Source: JACKPD01 sp034003145 (GTDB lineage Bacteria; Spirochaetota; Spirochaetia; CADAEX01). From it: a stretch of 5,629 nt of DNA. The stretch is taken from positions 1-5,629 of the forward strand of contig JAVEZE010000163.1 in assembly GCA_034003145.1 (NCBI GenBank), read 5' to 3'. The position numbers were made by a program, and so were the translations under genes. The notes beneath the pieces were generated by a model. It ran no database searches, had not been told where the DNA came from, and saw only the letters and a list, made by a program, of their open reading frames with translations. Of the stretch, positions 1 through 5,366 are shown in pieces (positions within the stretch are counted from its first letter, which is position 1; every line of letters begins with the position of its first letter).

Positions 1-367
1 GCAGTGTGCCTTTTTCTACAGCAGACATAAAAGCCTCTATCTTGGCGGCGCAGCCGCTTTTCATATCAGCAGTGCCGAGCCCCCGGCAAAGGCCGTTATC
101 ATCTGAAAAGCCGTAATGCTCTTTGTCATATGCCGGCACTGTGTCGATATGGCCGAGGAACAGCGTATCCTGTTCTCTTGAGCCTGATGAAATAAGCAGG
201 TTAGAACGCGATTCATCGACCGGCTGCCGCTCAACTGTCAGGCCGGTTACCATCAGGACATTTTCAAGGAAATCAGTCAGATCCTCCTCTTTGCCTGACG
301 GGCTGTAGAAGTCGACCATATTCTGGAACAGGGCGTAAAGCCGTTTGGTGTTTACTGAGTATGCCAT
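1..367 (-). CDS. M20-family zinc metallohydrolase (ArgE/DapE/CPG2-like), N-terminal 122 residues, cut by window edge
   Basis: The visible part carries the two signatures that define the catalytic domain of M20 peptidases. These are GHIDTVP at residues 72-78 (zinc ligand H73, catalytic-type D75) and GLGTADMKSG at 96-105 (bridging zinc ligand D101). YSPSGKEED near residue 21 is the usual N-terminal helix of the family. Known members hydrolyse N-acyl amino acids or small peptides (acetylornithine, succinyl-diaminopimelate, dipeptides) in the cytoplasm. The substrate cannot be told from this fragment, because the dimerisation domain and the remaining metal ligands lie beyond position 1. The ATG at 367-365 follows the stop of the acetyltransferase gene by 3 nt. 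Its only ribosome-binding candidate is the AGAAGAA inside the last codons of that gene, so translational coupling is likely. An acetyltransferase next to a deacylase suggests, without proof, opposing activities on one class of small molecule. Confidence 0.9.
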   Translation of the reverse strand, partial: MAYSVNTKRLYALFQNMVDFYSPSGKEEDLTDFLENVLMVTGLTVERQPVDESRSNLLISSGSREQDTLFLGHIDTVPAYDKEHYGFSDDNGLCRGLGTADMKSGCAAKIEAFMSAVEKGTL

Positions 368-370
368 GCC

Positions 371-844
371 CTATTCTTCTTTTTTAAGATTCAGCGTCAT
401 GTAGACATGTTCTGTCGGGTTTTCAAATCCTTTGCGTTTGAAAAACTTAAGAGCCGGCTCGTTATCAGCCTGCGTGTCGACCATCAGCATACGGATCCCG
501 TCAGCCTCCATTAGTTCGCGGAAGCGTTCAAACAAAAGGCTGCCGATGTTCATGCGGGCATAATCCGGGTCAACACCCAGCCACAGAAGGTGGCCGTAGT
601 TCCATGCTGTGCGGGCTTTTTCAATGATCGTGCCCATGGCAAACCCTACAACCTGCTCTTCAAACTCCGCGACCAGAACATACTCTGTTTCGTTGTTGAA
701 AAGATGTGTTACCTCATATTCATCCCATGTGCGGTACAGGTTCGAATATTCCTGAGAGGTGAATACTTTTTCTCCCAGGTGAAAGATCGCGGCAAGATCA
801 TCTATGGTCGCAGTCCTGATTTCAATTTTATTTCCAATATTCAT
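371..844 (-). CDS. GNAT-family N-acetyltransferase, 157 aa
   Basis: This is a single-domain GNAT protein that would use acetyl-CoA to acetylate an amine, in the cytoplasm. Motif A is LWLGVDPDY followed by ARMNIGSLLFERF (residues 87-108). The pyrophosphate-binding loop is the variant ARMNIG, where most relatives have (Q/R)xxGxG, so the first glycine is Asn. Motif B is NEPALKFFKRKGF (128-140), typical of RimI/PhnO-like members. Length is normal for the family. I chose the ATG at 844 because GAGAGGAG lies 5 nt upstream. A TTG at 859 is in frame but would place that ribosome-binding site inside the gene. The gene lies 67 nt downstream of srkA, with a plausible promoter of its own, and ends 3 nt before the M20 hydrolase gene. 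The substrate is unknown. Confidence 0.88.
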   Translation of the reverse strand: MNIGNKIEIRTATIDDLAAIFHLGEKVFTSQEYSNLYRTWDEYEVTHLFNNETEYVLVAEFEEQVVGFAMGTIIEKARTAWNYGHLLWLGVDPDYARMNIGSLLFERFRELMEADGIRMLMVDTQADNEPALKFFKRKGFENPTEHVYMTLNLKKEE

Positions 845-891
845 TTTCACTCCTCTCAATTCAAGTCCAAACTACGGGCAATTCTTTTAAT

Positions 892-920
892 ATTATATAC
901 ACTTCGGCAGTTTATGACAG
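892..920 (-). promoter_or_regulatory. Candidate sigma-70-type promoter for the acetyltransferase-hydrolase pair
   Basis: On the minus strand, CTGTCA (920-915, 4 of 6 to TTGACA) is followed after 17 nt by a perfect TATAAT (897-892). The -35 overlaps the end of srkA. The predicted start near 885 gives a leader of about 40 nt that includes the strong GAGAGGAG ribosome-binding site. The pair could therefore be transcribed both from srkA and from here. Confidence 0.5.
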
Positions 921-1898
921 CGACTGCCTGATATCTTCAAGCTGATTTTCAAGGTCACGGATTTCGTTTTCCCAGAAATTATCCGATCCCCATTGGGGGA
1001 AATTAGCTCTGAACTGCAGATCATCATACTGCCGAGCGCACCACGCGAGGAAGTATATCATTCTCATAACCCTTAAAGGCTCAATCAGCCTGGATGATTT
1101 ATAATCGAAGGGATGGAATTGCTCATACCCTTCCGCAAGCAGATTGAATTCCCTGCGCGATTCGGCAAAACTTCCTGAAAGAAAAAGCCATAGATCATGG
1201 ACAGCAGGCCCCATAGCCATATCATCAAAATCAATTATCATCAGCTGATTATTACCGTCCCGGTCCGGCCTGCAGAGTATATTGCCGGTATGGCAGTCTC
1301 CGTGGATCCTCTGTACCGGCGTATCCGAAAACAGCGGGACAATCAGTTCAAGTATTTCATCAGTTGTTTTTTTAAAATCTGTTTTATAGCTCTCCTGCAT
1401 GTATGGCCCGCCCAGAAGCTCGTCTATGTCATTCCGCGTTGAAGCAGACGGATCAAGTACTATCCGGTGACTGCTGTTTCTTTTTTTTCCTGCGGCATGA
1501 ATCCGTCCCAGTAAAGAGCCGGCTCTGAGATAATCCTCATCACTTTCAAGTTCAAACATTCTCCCTGATTTTTTGGGAAAGAGGGTGAAAAAAAACCCGC
1601 AGCTATTGCCTAGAGTATCACCATCAGAAAGTCTTAAAGGGCTTACAACAGGAATTTCACTTTCGGCGCAGTCAATTATGAACTCATGTTCTTCCCTGAG
1701 GGCTGCTTCACTCCAGCGGCCCGGGCGGTAGAATTTCGCTACAAGCCTCTCTCCCTCTTCAGTCTCAATTTCATAAACACGGTTAATATAGCTTGGAAAC
1801 GGGGAAATTAGTCCTGTAAGCCTGAATCCGGAGGATTCCTCTACAGCCTGATGTACCGCATCCGGGGTAAGGTCCGAGAATCCTGATTTGTTGTCCAT
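912..1898 (-). CDS. srkA: Stress response kinase A (SrkA/YihE/RdoA), Ser/Thr protein kinase, 328 aa
   Basis: SrkA is an aminoglycoside-phosphotransferase-fold protein kinase. In E. coli it protects cells from stress-induced death, probably by countering MazEF-type toxins, and it is linked to the Cpx response. The sequence shows VAKFYRPGRW (53-62, nucleotide-binding K55), the Brenner-type loop HGDCHTGNIL (199-208, catalytic D201 and N206), and IIDFDDMAMGPAVHDLW (221-237, metal-binding D223). KFYRP and the GPAVHDLW stretch separate SrkA from general phosphotransferases. From memory E. coli SrkA is also 328 residues with catalytic D201, so the protein looks full length and intact. It ends in TAA. 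The ATG at 1898 has no Shine-Dalgarno sequence, and a stop lies 7 codons upstream in frame with no other start between. A sigma-70-like promoter ends 6 nt before the ATG, suggesting a leaderless mRNA. Confidence 0.93.
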   Translation of the reverse strand: MDNKSGFSDLTPDAVHQAVEESSGFRLTGLISPFPSYINRVYEIETEEGERLVAKFYRPGRWSEAALREEHEFIIDCAESEIPVVSPLRLSDGDTLGNSCGFFFTLFPKKSGRMFELESDEDYLRAGSLLGRIHAAGKKRNSSHRIVLDPSASTRNDIDELLGGPYMQESYKTDFKKTTDEILELIVPLFSDTPVQRIHGDCHTGNILCRPDRDGNNQLMIIDFDDMAMGPAVHDLWLFLSGSFAESRREFNLLAEGYEQFHPFDYKSSRLIEPLRVMRMIYFLAWCARQYDDLQFRANFPQWGSDNFWENEIRDLENQLEDIRQSLS

Positions 1899-1904
1899 TA
1901 AAGG

Positions 1905-1933
1905 ATAATAAACTAATTACTGTTCTGAGGCAA
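1905..1933 (-). promoter_or_regulatory. srkA promoter, predicted to give a leaderless transcript
   Basis: On the minus strand, TTGCCT (1933-1928, 4 of 6) and TATTAT (1910-1905, 5 of 6) are separated by exactly 17 nt. Only six bases (CCTTTA) lie between the -10 and the srkA ATG, so the normal start point 7 nt past the -10 is the A of the ATG. The missing Shine-Dalgarno sequence agrees with this. Confidence 0.6.
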
Positions 1934-1970
1934 TGTGATTTAATTTCCACATTTCTCATCAATTTCACAT
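1932..1970. promoter_or_regulatory. Possible operator next to the srkA -35: inverted and direct repeats
   Basis: A perfect 6-bp inverted repeat AATGTG/CACATT (1932-1937 and 1948-1953, 10-nt spacer) overlaps the -35 of srkA. Its right half is part of AATTTCCACAT (1942-1952). A near copy, AATTTCACAT, lies at 1961-1970, about two helical turns away. Repeats placed like this often bind a regulator, and TGTGA...CACA resembles a CRP half-site pair. The second half fits CRP poorly, so I do not name a regulator. Confidence 0.3.
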
Positions 1971-2005
1971 AATAGTTACAGGGGATTTGTGCACGCACCT
2001 CATCA

Positions 2006-2019
2006 TTTGATATATCAAA
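2006..2019. repeat. 14-bp perfect palindrome TTTGATATATCAAA
   Basis: This is a perfect palindrome in the A/T-rich gap between the nucleotidyltransferase remnant and the srkA promoter. It is followed by AATAATTATT (2022-2031), also palindromic. No T-tract or G/C stem makes it a convincing terminator. It could be a protein site or chance in A/T-rich DNA. Confidence 0.3.
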
Positions 2020-2042
2020 ATAATAATTATTTTTTTAGCTGG

Positions 2043-2289
2043 TCAATTATCAAGGCCATAGAATTTACTTATCTCAACAAGAATAGATTCAAGTGTTCTT
2101 TTTCCATACCCCAGATTTTACAAATCCAATTGATTCTCCCCTATGATATCAAGAAAGAGTTTCACATTTTCCGCCATAGTAGATGAAAGAACCAGACGAG
2201 TATCGGGTGTTAAAACACGGAAGAGTCGAAATACATCGTTCTGGTGCTTCTTTATAATGGTCACGAAAAATCTCCAATCTTCTTACCAG
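2043..2289 (-). pseudogene. Remnant of an AbiEii-like nucleotidyltransferase gene (internal deletion, lost start, ochre stop)
   Basis: No intact frame exists here, but two pieces read like the two ends of one protein. The first begins at 2289 with CTG GTA AGA and reads VRRLEIFRDHYK. It overlaps the regulator's stop as CTGGTAA, where an ATGGTAA overlap would be the normal arrangement, so the start ATG may have mutated. The second, in another frame from about 2258, reads IIKKHQNDVFRLFRVLTPD and continues to FYGLDN and TGA at 2045-2043. It is broken once by TAA at 2120-2118, where Lys (AAA) would fit between DL and NLG. From memory, this resembles the C-terminus of nucleotidyltransferases paired with this type of regulator. 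The central catalytic part (GG...S and DxD region) is missing, so roughly 200 codons were probably deleted. Homology is recalled, not searched. The alternative is unrelated A/T-rich spacer. Confidence 0.5.
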
Positions 2290-3266
2290 GGGAAGACTCC
2301 TTTAATTTCCTCAAGCGCAGATTCAATCCGCTCATCATCTGTGTCTTGAAATATTAATGAGAGGGATAATGGATCCACGGCATCATTCAGTATGAAAGTA
2401 TCAGGTTTATAAGACCAAATTTCGATCTCGCATCCTCCAGCTTCCGGGAATGGGATTTCCTTGACTGTATTATGAGCTTTTAACATTTTCCACTCTGATG
2501 AGCTGACAGCAAATACAGGAATTGATGGTGGTGAAATCATTGTAAAGACAGACATAGCTGAAAGCCCGGCTTTCCTGGCATTCCAATCTGGAGGAATAGA
2601 TTCCAAAGAAATCCGATCGGTAACAGGTGTCACCAGCCGGCTCTTCACATCATCCCAAACTTTTTCAGACTGCTTATTTAACCTTATGATTCTCTATCTT
2701 CCTTCAATCCGGGTAGCGGCAACCCCTATTGATTGCAGTTGATCAAAAGCCCGGACAATGGTCATGGAGGAATAACCCAGATTTTTTCTCAGATCAGACA
2801 CTGTGAACTCGTTTTGATCTTTTTGATAAAGAATCCCGAACAATACCGCCTGGGTTGAAGGACTAAAATGTTTATCCTGATTAATTCTTGACTTTTTATA
2901 ATAATCACGAAGATCCTGCCCTAAAAGGGGCAGATACATCTGATTGCCGGGAATAACAAAAGGAATACCTTGCTGAATCAGCCGTTTACGCTGAAAAGGG
3001 GTAATCGCAGAAGCCAAATAGATCCCTGGGAGATGATGATTTTCAAAAATCTGATTAAAGTGTTTTTTGATCTTCACAGGAGTCAATCCTTCTTCGACTT
3101 TAGGTATCATGAGCAGGCAATCTACGTCCAGGATTTTACATTGATAATAATCATAATGATCTTTGAAAAAAAGTGACAGCAGTTCAATCCCCTTCCATTT
3201 TTTGACTGAGACCTGAACTGAGAGATTTTCATTAATATAGTCTGTAAACATTTTTAGCAAATCCAC
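2283..3266 (-). pseudogene. Winged-helix transcriptional regulator (AbiEi-like antitoxin/repressor type), split by an in-frame amber codon
   Basis: The gene reads as 327 codons in one frame, interrupted only by TAG at 2696-2694 (codon 191). Before it lie an N-terminal alpha/beta domain (about 1-125, with RKRLIQQGIPFVIPGNQMYLP at 93-113) and a winged helix (about 135-190: SPSTQAVLFGIL, FTVSDLRKNLGYSSMTIVRAFDQL, wing ending RIEGR). After it come 15 codons in frame, then a C-terminal domain starting at a GTG (2648) and ending at TAA 2283. The C-terminal part has AGLSAMSVFTMISPPSIPVFAVSS and SLSLIFQDTDDERIESALEE. I recall full-length relatives carrying all three parts, with Glu after the wing, so GAG to TAG is the simplest change. 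The GTG start has AGGA 4 nt upstream. A truncated 190-residue product would keep the DNA-binding domain and could still repress. The family usually precedes a nucleotidyltransferase gene, as the remnant here does. Function and exact family name are inference. Confidence 0.75.
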
Positions 3267-3296
3267 CCCATCCTACACCTTATATAACATAATATT

Positions 3297-3327
3297 TGCA
3301 CTATAACACTTGCATTGTTATAGTGCA
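3297..3327. promoter_or_regulatory. 12-bp perfect inverted repeat: probable operator with divergent extended -10 elements
   Basis: TGCACTATAACA (3297-3308) and TGTTATAGTGCA (3316-3327) are exact reverse complements around a 7-nt centre, 30 nt upstream of the regulator's GTG. Each arm also reads outward as TGTTATAGT, an extended -10 (TG, one base, TATAGT). The plus-strand one (3316-3324) has TTGCAC 17 nt upstream of TATAGT. The minus-strand one (3308-3300) would start transcription near 3293 and give the regulator a leader of about 27 nt. AbiEi-type proteins are known to repress their own promoters through inverted repeats, so autoregulation is the likely role. Confidence 0.65.
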
Positions 3328-3340
3328 TCAACAATGTTAC

Positions 3341-3355
3341 GGTAATGCTATTACC
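3341..3355. repeat. Short inverted repeat GGTAAT-GCT-ATTACC
   Basis: A perfect 6-bp repeat with a 3-nt centre lies 13 nt to the right of the larger operator. Between them CATTGTT (3313-3319) and AACAATG (3330-3336) form a further 7-bp inverted repeat that shares the operator's right arm. It could be a secondary binding site or an mRNA hairpin in the leader of a plus-strand transcript. Confidence 0.3.
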
Positions 3356-3452
3356 TATAACTTCCTCCAGATTCTTCTATGTGTAATAATCAGAATAATC
3401 GCATATACAACACTTTAAGAAAAAAATGTATCAGGATAAATATATAGTTGTG

Positions 3453-3461
3453 TGTTATAAT
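3453..3461 (+). promoter_or_regulatory. Extended -10 promoter of the lipoprotein gene
   Basis: TGTTATAAT is a perfect extended -10. No good -35 lies 16-18 nt upstream (AGGATA at 3433-3438), which extended -10 promoters tolerate. A start near 3468 leaves a leader of about 29 nt with GGAG (3488-3491) 5 nt before the ATG. The first seven bases, TGTTATA, repeat the core of the operator arm at 3316-3322. Confidence 0.6.
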
Positions 3462-3496
3462 CAAATTGTAACGAACAGGATTATTACGGAGAAAGT

Positions 3497-5134
3497 ATGA
3501 AAAAAAGTATTAAGCTTACAAGTTGTTATTGTGCAGCAATATTTATTACAATTTTTTTGATTTCCTGCCAGACCACTCAGCAAAACTTTATTAAACCTGT
3601 ATTTGATGATACTCATGCATTGCTGGTTGAAAAATGCGCACGGGAACTTCCAATAATGGATTTAATAGCCGGTTCAATTAATGCATCGGAAAAAGTTCTT
3701 GTAGCTTCTTTTGAAAAATCAGGCCATGACAATTCCGGCATTAATTATCTTGTTGAAGATAATTTAATTTACAATCTGGTGTCTAACGGCCATATAGCGC
3801 TTGAGCGTAACCGGGAAATGCTTAATAGAATTGATGATGAGCAGGAAAAGTTTTATTACTCTTATTCAATGAGCAACTTTCCGCACCACCCTCTATTCTT
3901 GTTATTAAAATTTCTTGAAGATAGAGGACTTGATATTTCCAGCCATGAAGACGTTATAAGAAGCCTCAGCCAGGCAGAGAATATAGATAATGTTGAATAT
4001 TTGAAAATTGTTAATGACATTTCTTCTGTAGATATCAAAAATTTTATTGACCTTTACCAGATATTCAAAAACGATTATACAAATATCAGAGAAGAAACCC
4101 GTAATAGAATATCATTAGTAACAGCTGATGTAATTATATCCTATAGAGTATTGGAAGCAGGGCTGTTTTTTGAAGTTGAGAACATACAGGATGGTTCTGT
4201 ATCAAATAATCAAAAATGGGCTCATTTATACAACCGTGATGCAATGATACGCCTTTTTGTCAGGATAACTGACGCAAAAACAGGAGAAATAAGAAAGGCC
4301 GGTATAGTTGAAAAAAGACTATCAGATACGGTTGAGTTTAAACAGATAGAAAATGAATCTGATACCCATTATTTTGAGAGGATAAAGGAATATATCAGGC
4401 TTCTTGAAGAATATAATTATCAATTTTACAGCCAGTCTCTTCCTCATCAGAATACAATAAAAACTGATAATCCGGCTCAGGAAGCAATTACTGTTTTAAA
4501 ACCAGTTATTGAAGAAAAAAAAGAACAAGTTGAAATTCCCAATGTAAAAAATCCAAAAATATCAGCAGGTGTAAAAGCTGGAACAAATATAGGATGGTTT
4601 AGCGGAAAAGAGTGGGATGACGCATTAACAAACACTGATGGTGTTAATAGAGCCAGGATGGGAATATCAGCTGCTGCTTTTCTTGAAGCAGGTTTAACAG
4701 ATTGGGTTGCATTACAACCTGAGATTGGATACACAAGCCGAAGGGGCGGCGCTGAGTATTATGATATTGATGGTAATAAAGTAAAAGAAACAATAAAAGC
4801 AAATGTTATTGATTTTACATTATTTGTTAAACCCCGCTTACCAGTTGGAGACGGTTTCCTTTACGGGTTAATTGGTCCTCAATTCTCTTTAATACTTGGA
4901 GACATTGAATCGGAGATAAATGTAGACGGGGATTCTTATTCCAGCGAATTTATTTCCGACAACAGCCTTCTTTTTGGTATTGGATTAGGCGGAGGGTATA
5001 CTCATCCCCTGGGCGCGGGAAGGATATTATTTGATTTTATATATTCACATGCATTTACCAGTATAAGTGATAATGCAGATATTTTTCTTAATGGTTCAGC
5101 TTTAAAATTAGGATACACTTTTATGATTAAATAA
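3497..5134 (+). CDS. Large lipoprotein: CsgG/FlgO-like periplasmic domain plus C-terminal outer-membrane beta-barrel, 545 aa
   Basis: MKKSIK plus a hydrophobic run ending LISC makes a clear lipoprotein signal peptide, with C24 as the lipidated residue. Residues about 50-115 (LIAGSINASEKVLVASFEKSG, then IALERNREML) and 205-272 (VTADVIISYRVLEAGLFF, MIRLFVRITDAKTGEIRKAG) resemble the CsgG/FlgO/TolB-N-like fold. The stretch between them (about 116-204) is mostly helical and looks like an insertion. A charged linker (about 285-355) leads to a barrel of OmpA/PorT-type (outer-membrane beta-barrel) character from about 356. It starts SAGVKAGTNIGWFSG and has alternating strands such as WVALQPEIGYTSRRGG, GDGFLYGLIGPQFSLILGD and SLLFGIGLGGGYTHPLGAG, then ends LKLGYTFMIK. 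The protein therefore probably sits in the outer membrane with its N-terminal domain in the periplasm. Its role is unknown; assembly or secretion is possible by analogy. It has its own promoter and ribosome-binding site, stands alone, ends in TAA, and is strongly A/T-rich. Domain calls are by eye. Confidence 0.8.
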   Translation: MKKSIKLTSCYCAAIFITIFLISCQTTQQNFIKPVFDDTHALLVEKCARELPIMDLIAGSINASEKVLVASFEKSGHDNSGINYLVEDNLIYNLVSNGHIALERNREMLNRIDDEQEKFYYSYSMSNFPHHPLFLLLKFLEDRGLDISSHEDVIRSLSQAENIDNVEYLKIVNDISSVDIKNFIDLYQIFKNDYTNIREETRNRISLVTADVIISYRVLEAGLFFEVENIQDGSVSNNQKWAHLYNRDAMIRLFVRITDAKTGEIRKAGIVEKRLSDTVEFKQIENESDTHYFERIKEYIRLLEEYNYQFYSQSLPHQNTIKTDNPAQEAITVLKPVIEEKKEQVEIPNVKNPKISAGVKAGTNIGWFSGKEWDDALTNTDGVNRARMGISAAAFLEAGLTDWVALQPEIGYTSRRGGAEYYDIDGNKVKETIKANVIDFTLFVKPRLPVGDGFLYGLIGPQFSLILGDIESEINVDGDSYSSEFISDNSLLFGIGLGGGYTHPLGAGRILFDFIYSHAFTSISDNADIFLNGSALKLGYTFMIK

Positions 5135-5150
5135 AGAATACTGAGGGAAT

Positions 5151-5184
5151 TATCATAAAATGATATTTTCAAGTCATCATTTTT
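5151..5184 (+). terminator. Weak A/T-rich hairpin, possible terminator of the lipoprotein gene
   Basis: Two mutually exclusive stems lie 16-50 nt after the stop codon. One is TATCAT-AAA-ATGATA (5151-5165), followed by TTTTC. The other is AAAATGAT (5157-5164) with ATCATTTT (5176-5183), followed by one more T. Both are almost all A-T pairs, so termination would be inefficient. Confidence 0.3.
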
Positions 5185-5197
5185 CGAGCTGCGGCAG

Positions 5198-5238
5198 TTT
5201 GGGTACCATTTTCATACAGCTGTAAAAAATTACCCAAG
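5198..5238. repeat. Imperfect 41-nt hairpin
   Basis: TTGGGTA (5199-5205) pairs with TACCCAA (5231-5237). Inside, ATTTT pairs with an A-rich run, and TACAGCTGTA (5215-5224) closes the tip as a perfect 10-bp palindrome. Small bulges separate the three blocks. No T-tract follows on either strand, so it is not a standard intrinsic terminator. It could be a protein site or a structured 3' end. Confidence 0.4.
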
Positions 5239-5264
5239 GTTATCAAGAAAAAGAGACTGAAGAC

Positions 5265-5293
5265 TTGACCTGACAGGATAACTTTTCTATGAT
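5265..5293 (+). promoter_or_regulatory. Strong sigma-70-type promoter for the last gene
   Basis: TTGACC (5265-5270, 5 of 6) and TATGAT (5288-5293, 5 of 6) are 17 nt apart. The start near 5300 gives a leader of about 67 nt before the ATG at 5367. Confidence 0.65.
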
Positions 5294-5366
5294 TTTATGC
5301 GGGCAATTTATTGAACTGCCTTTTTATGAAAATAAAACGATATAACAGAAAGTATAAGAGGATAAA

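Noticed and set aside
123..308. Plus-strand open frame of 61 codons
   Set aside because: It lies antisense to the M20 hydrolase, whose motifs are clear, and has no sensible ribosome-binding site.
371..844. Part of an N-acetylglutaminylglutamine (osmolyte) operon, because a GNAT sits beside an M20 hydrolase
   Set aside because: That pathway uses a GNAT fused to an ATP-grasp domain and an amidotransferase, and neither is present here.
590..931. Plus-strand open frame of 113 codons
   Set aside because: It is a shadow of the acetyltransferase and the srkA end, with no domain-like pattern.
1783..1998. Minus-strand open frame upstream of and overlapping srkA
   Set aside because: It runs through the srkA promoter and the srkA start in another frame and looks like no protein family.
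2017..2033. AAAATAA-TAA-TTATTTT hairpin followed by Ts as a plus-strand terminator
   Set aside because: The stem has no G-C pair and no plus-strand gene precedes it.
2694..2696. Recoding of TAG (pyrrolysine or a changed genetic code), since two TAG codons in the window are followed by in-frame coding sequence
   Set aside because: The acetyltransferase ends at a natural family length at its TAG, the hydrolase has its own ATG and proper N-terminus, and the regulator's partner gene is also damaged. Ordinary decay explains the second TAG better.
5300..5325. GGCA...TGCC stem followed by five Ts in the leader of the last gene, as an attenuator
   Set aside because: Only four pairs form around a 10-nt or longer loop, which is too weak to claim.
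5289..5345. 18-codon leader peptide (ATG at 5289) before the last gene
   Set aside because: Its ATG lies inside the -10 of the promoter, so it would not be on the transcript.
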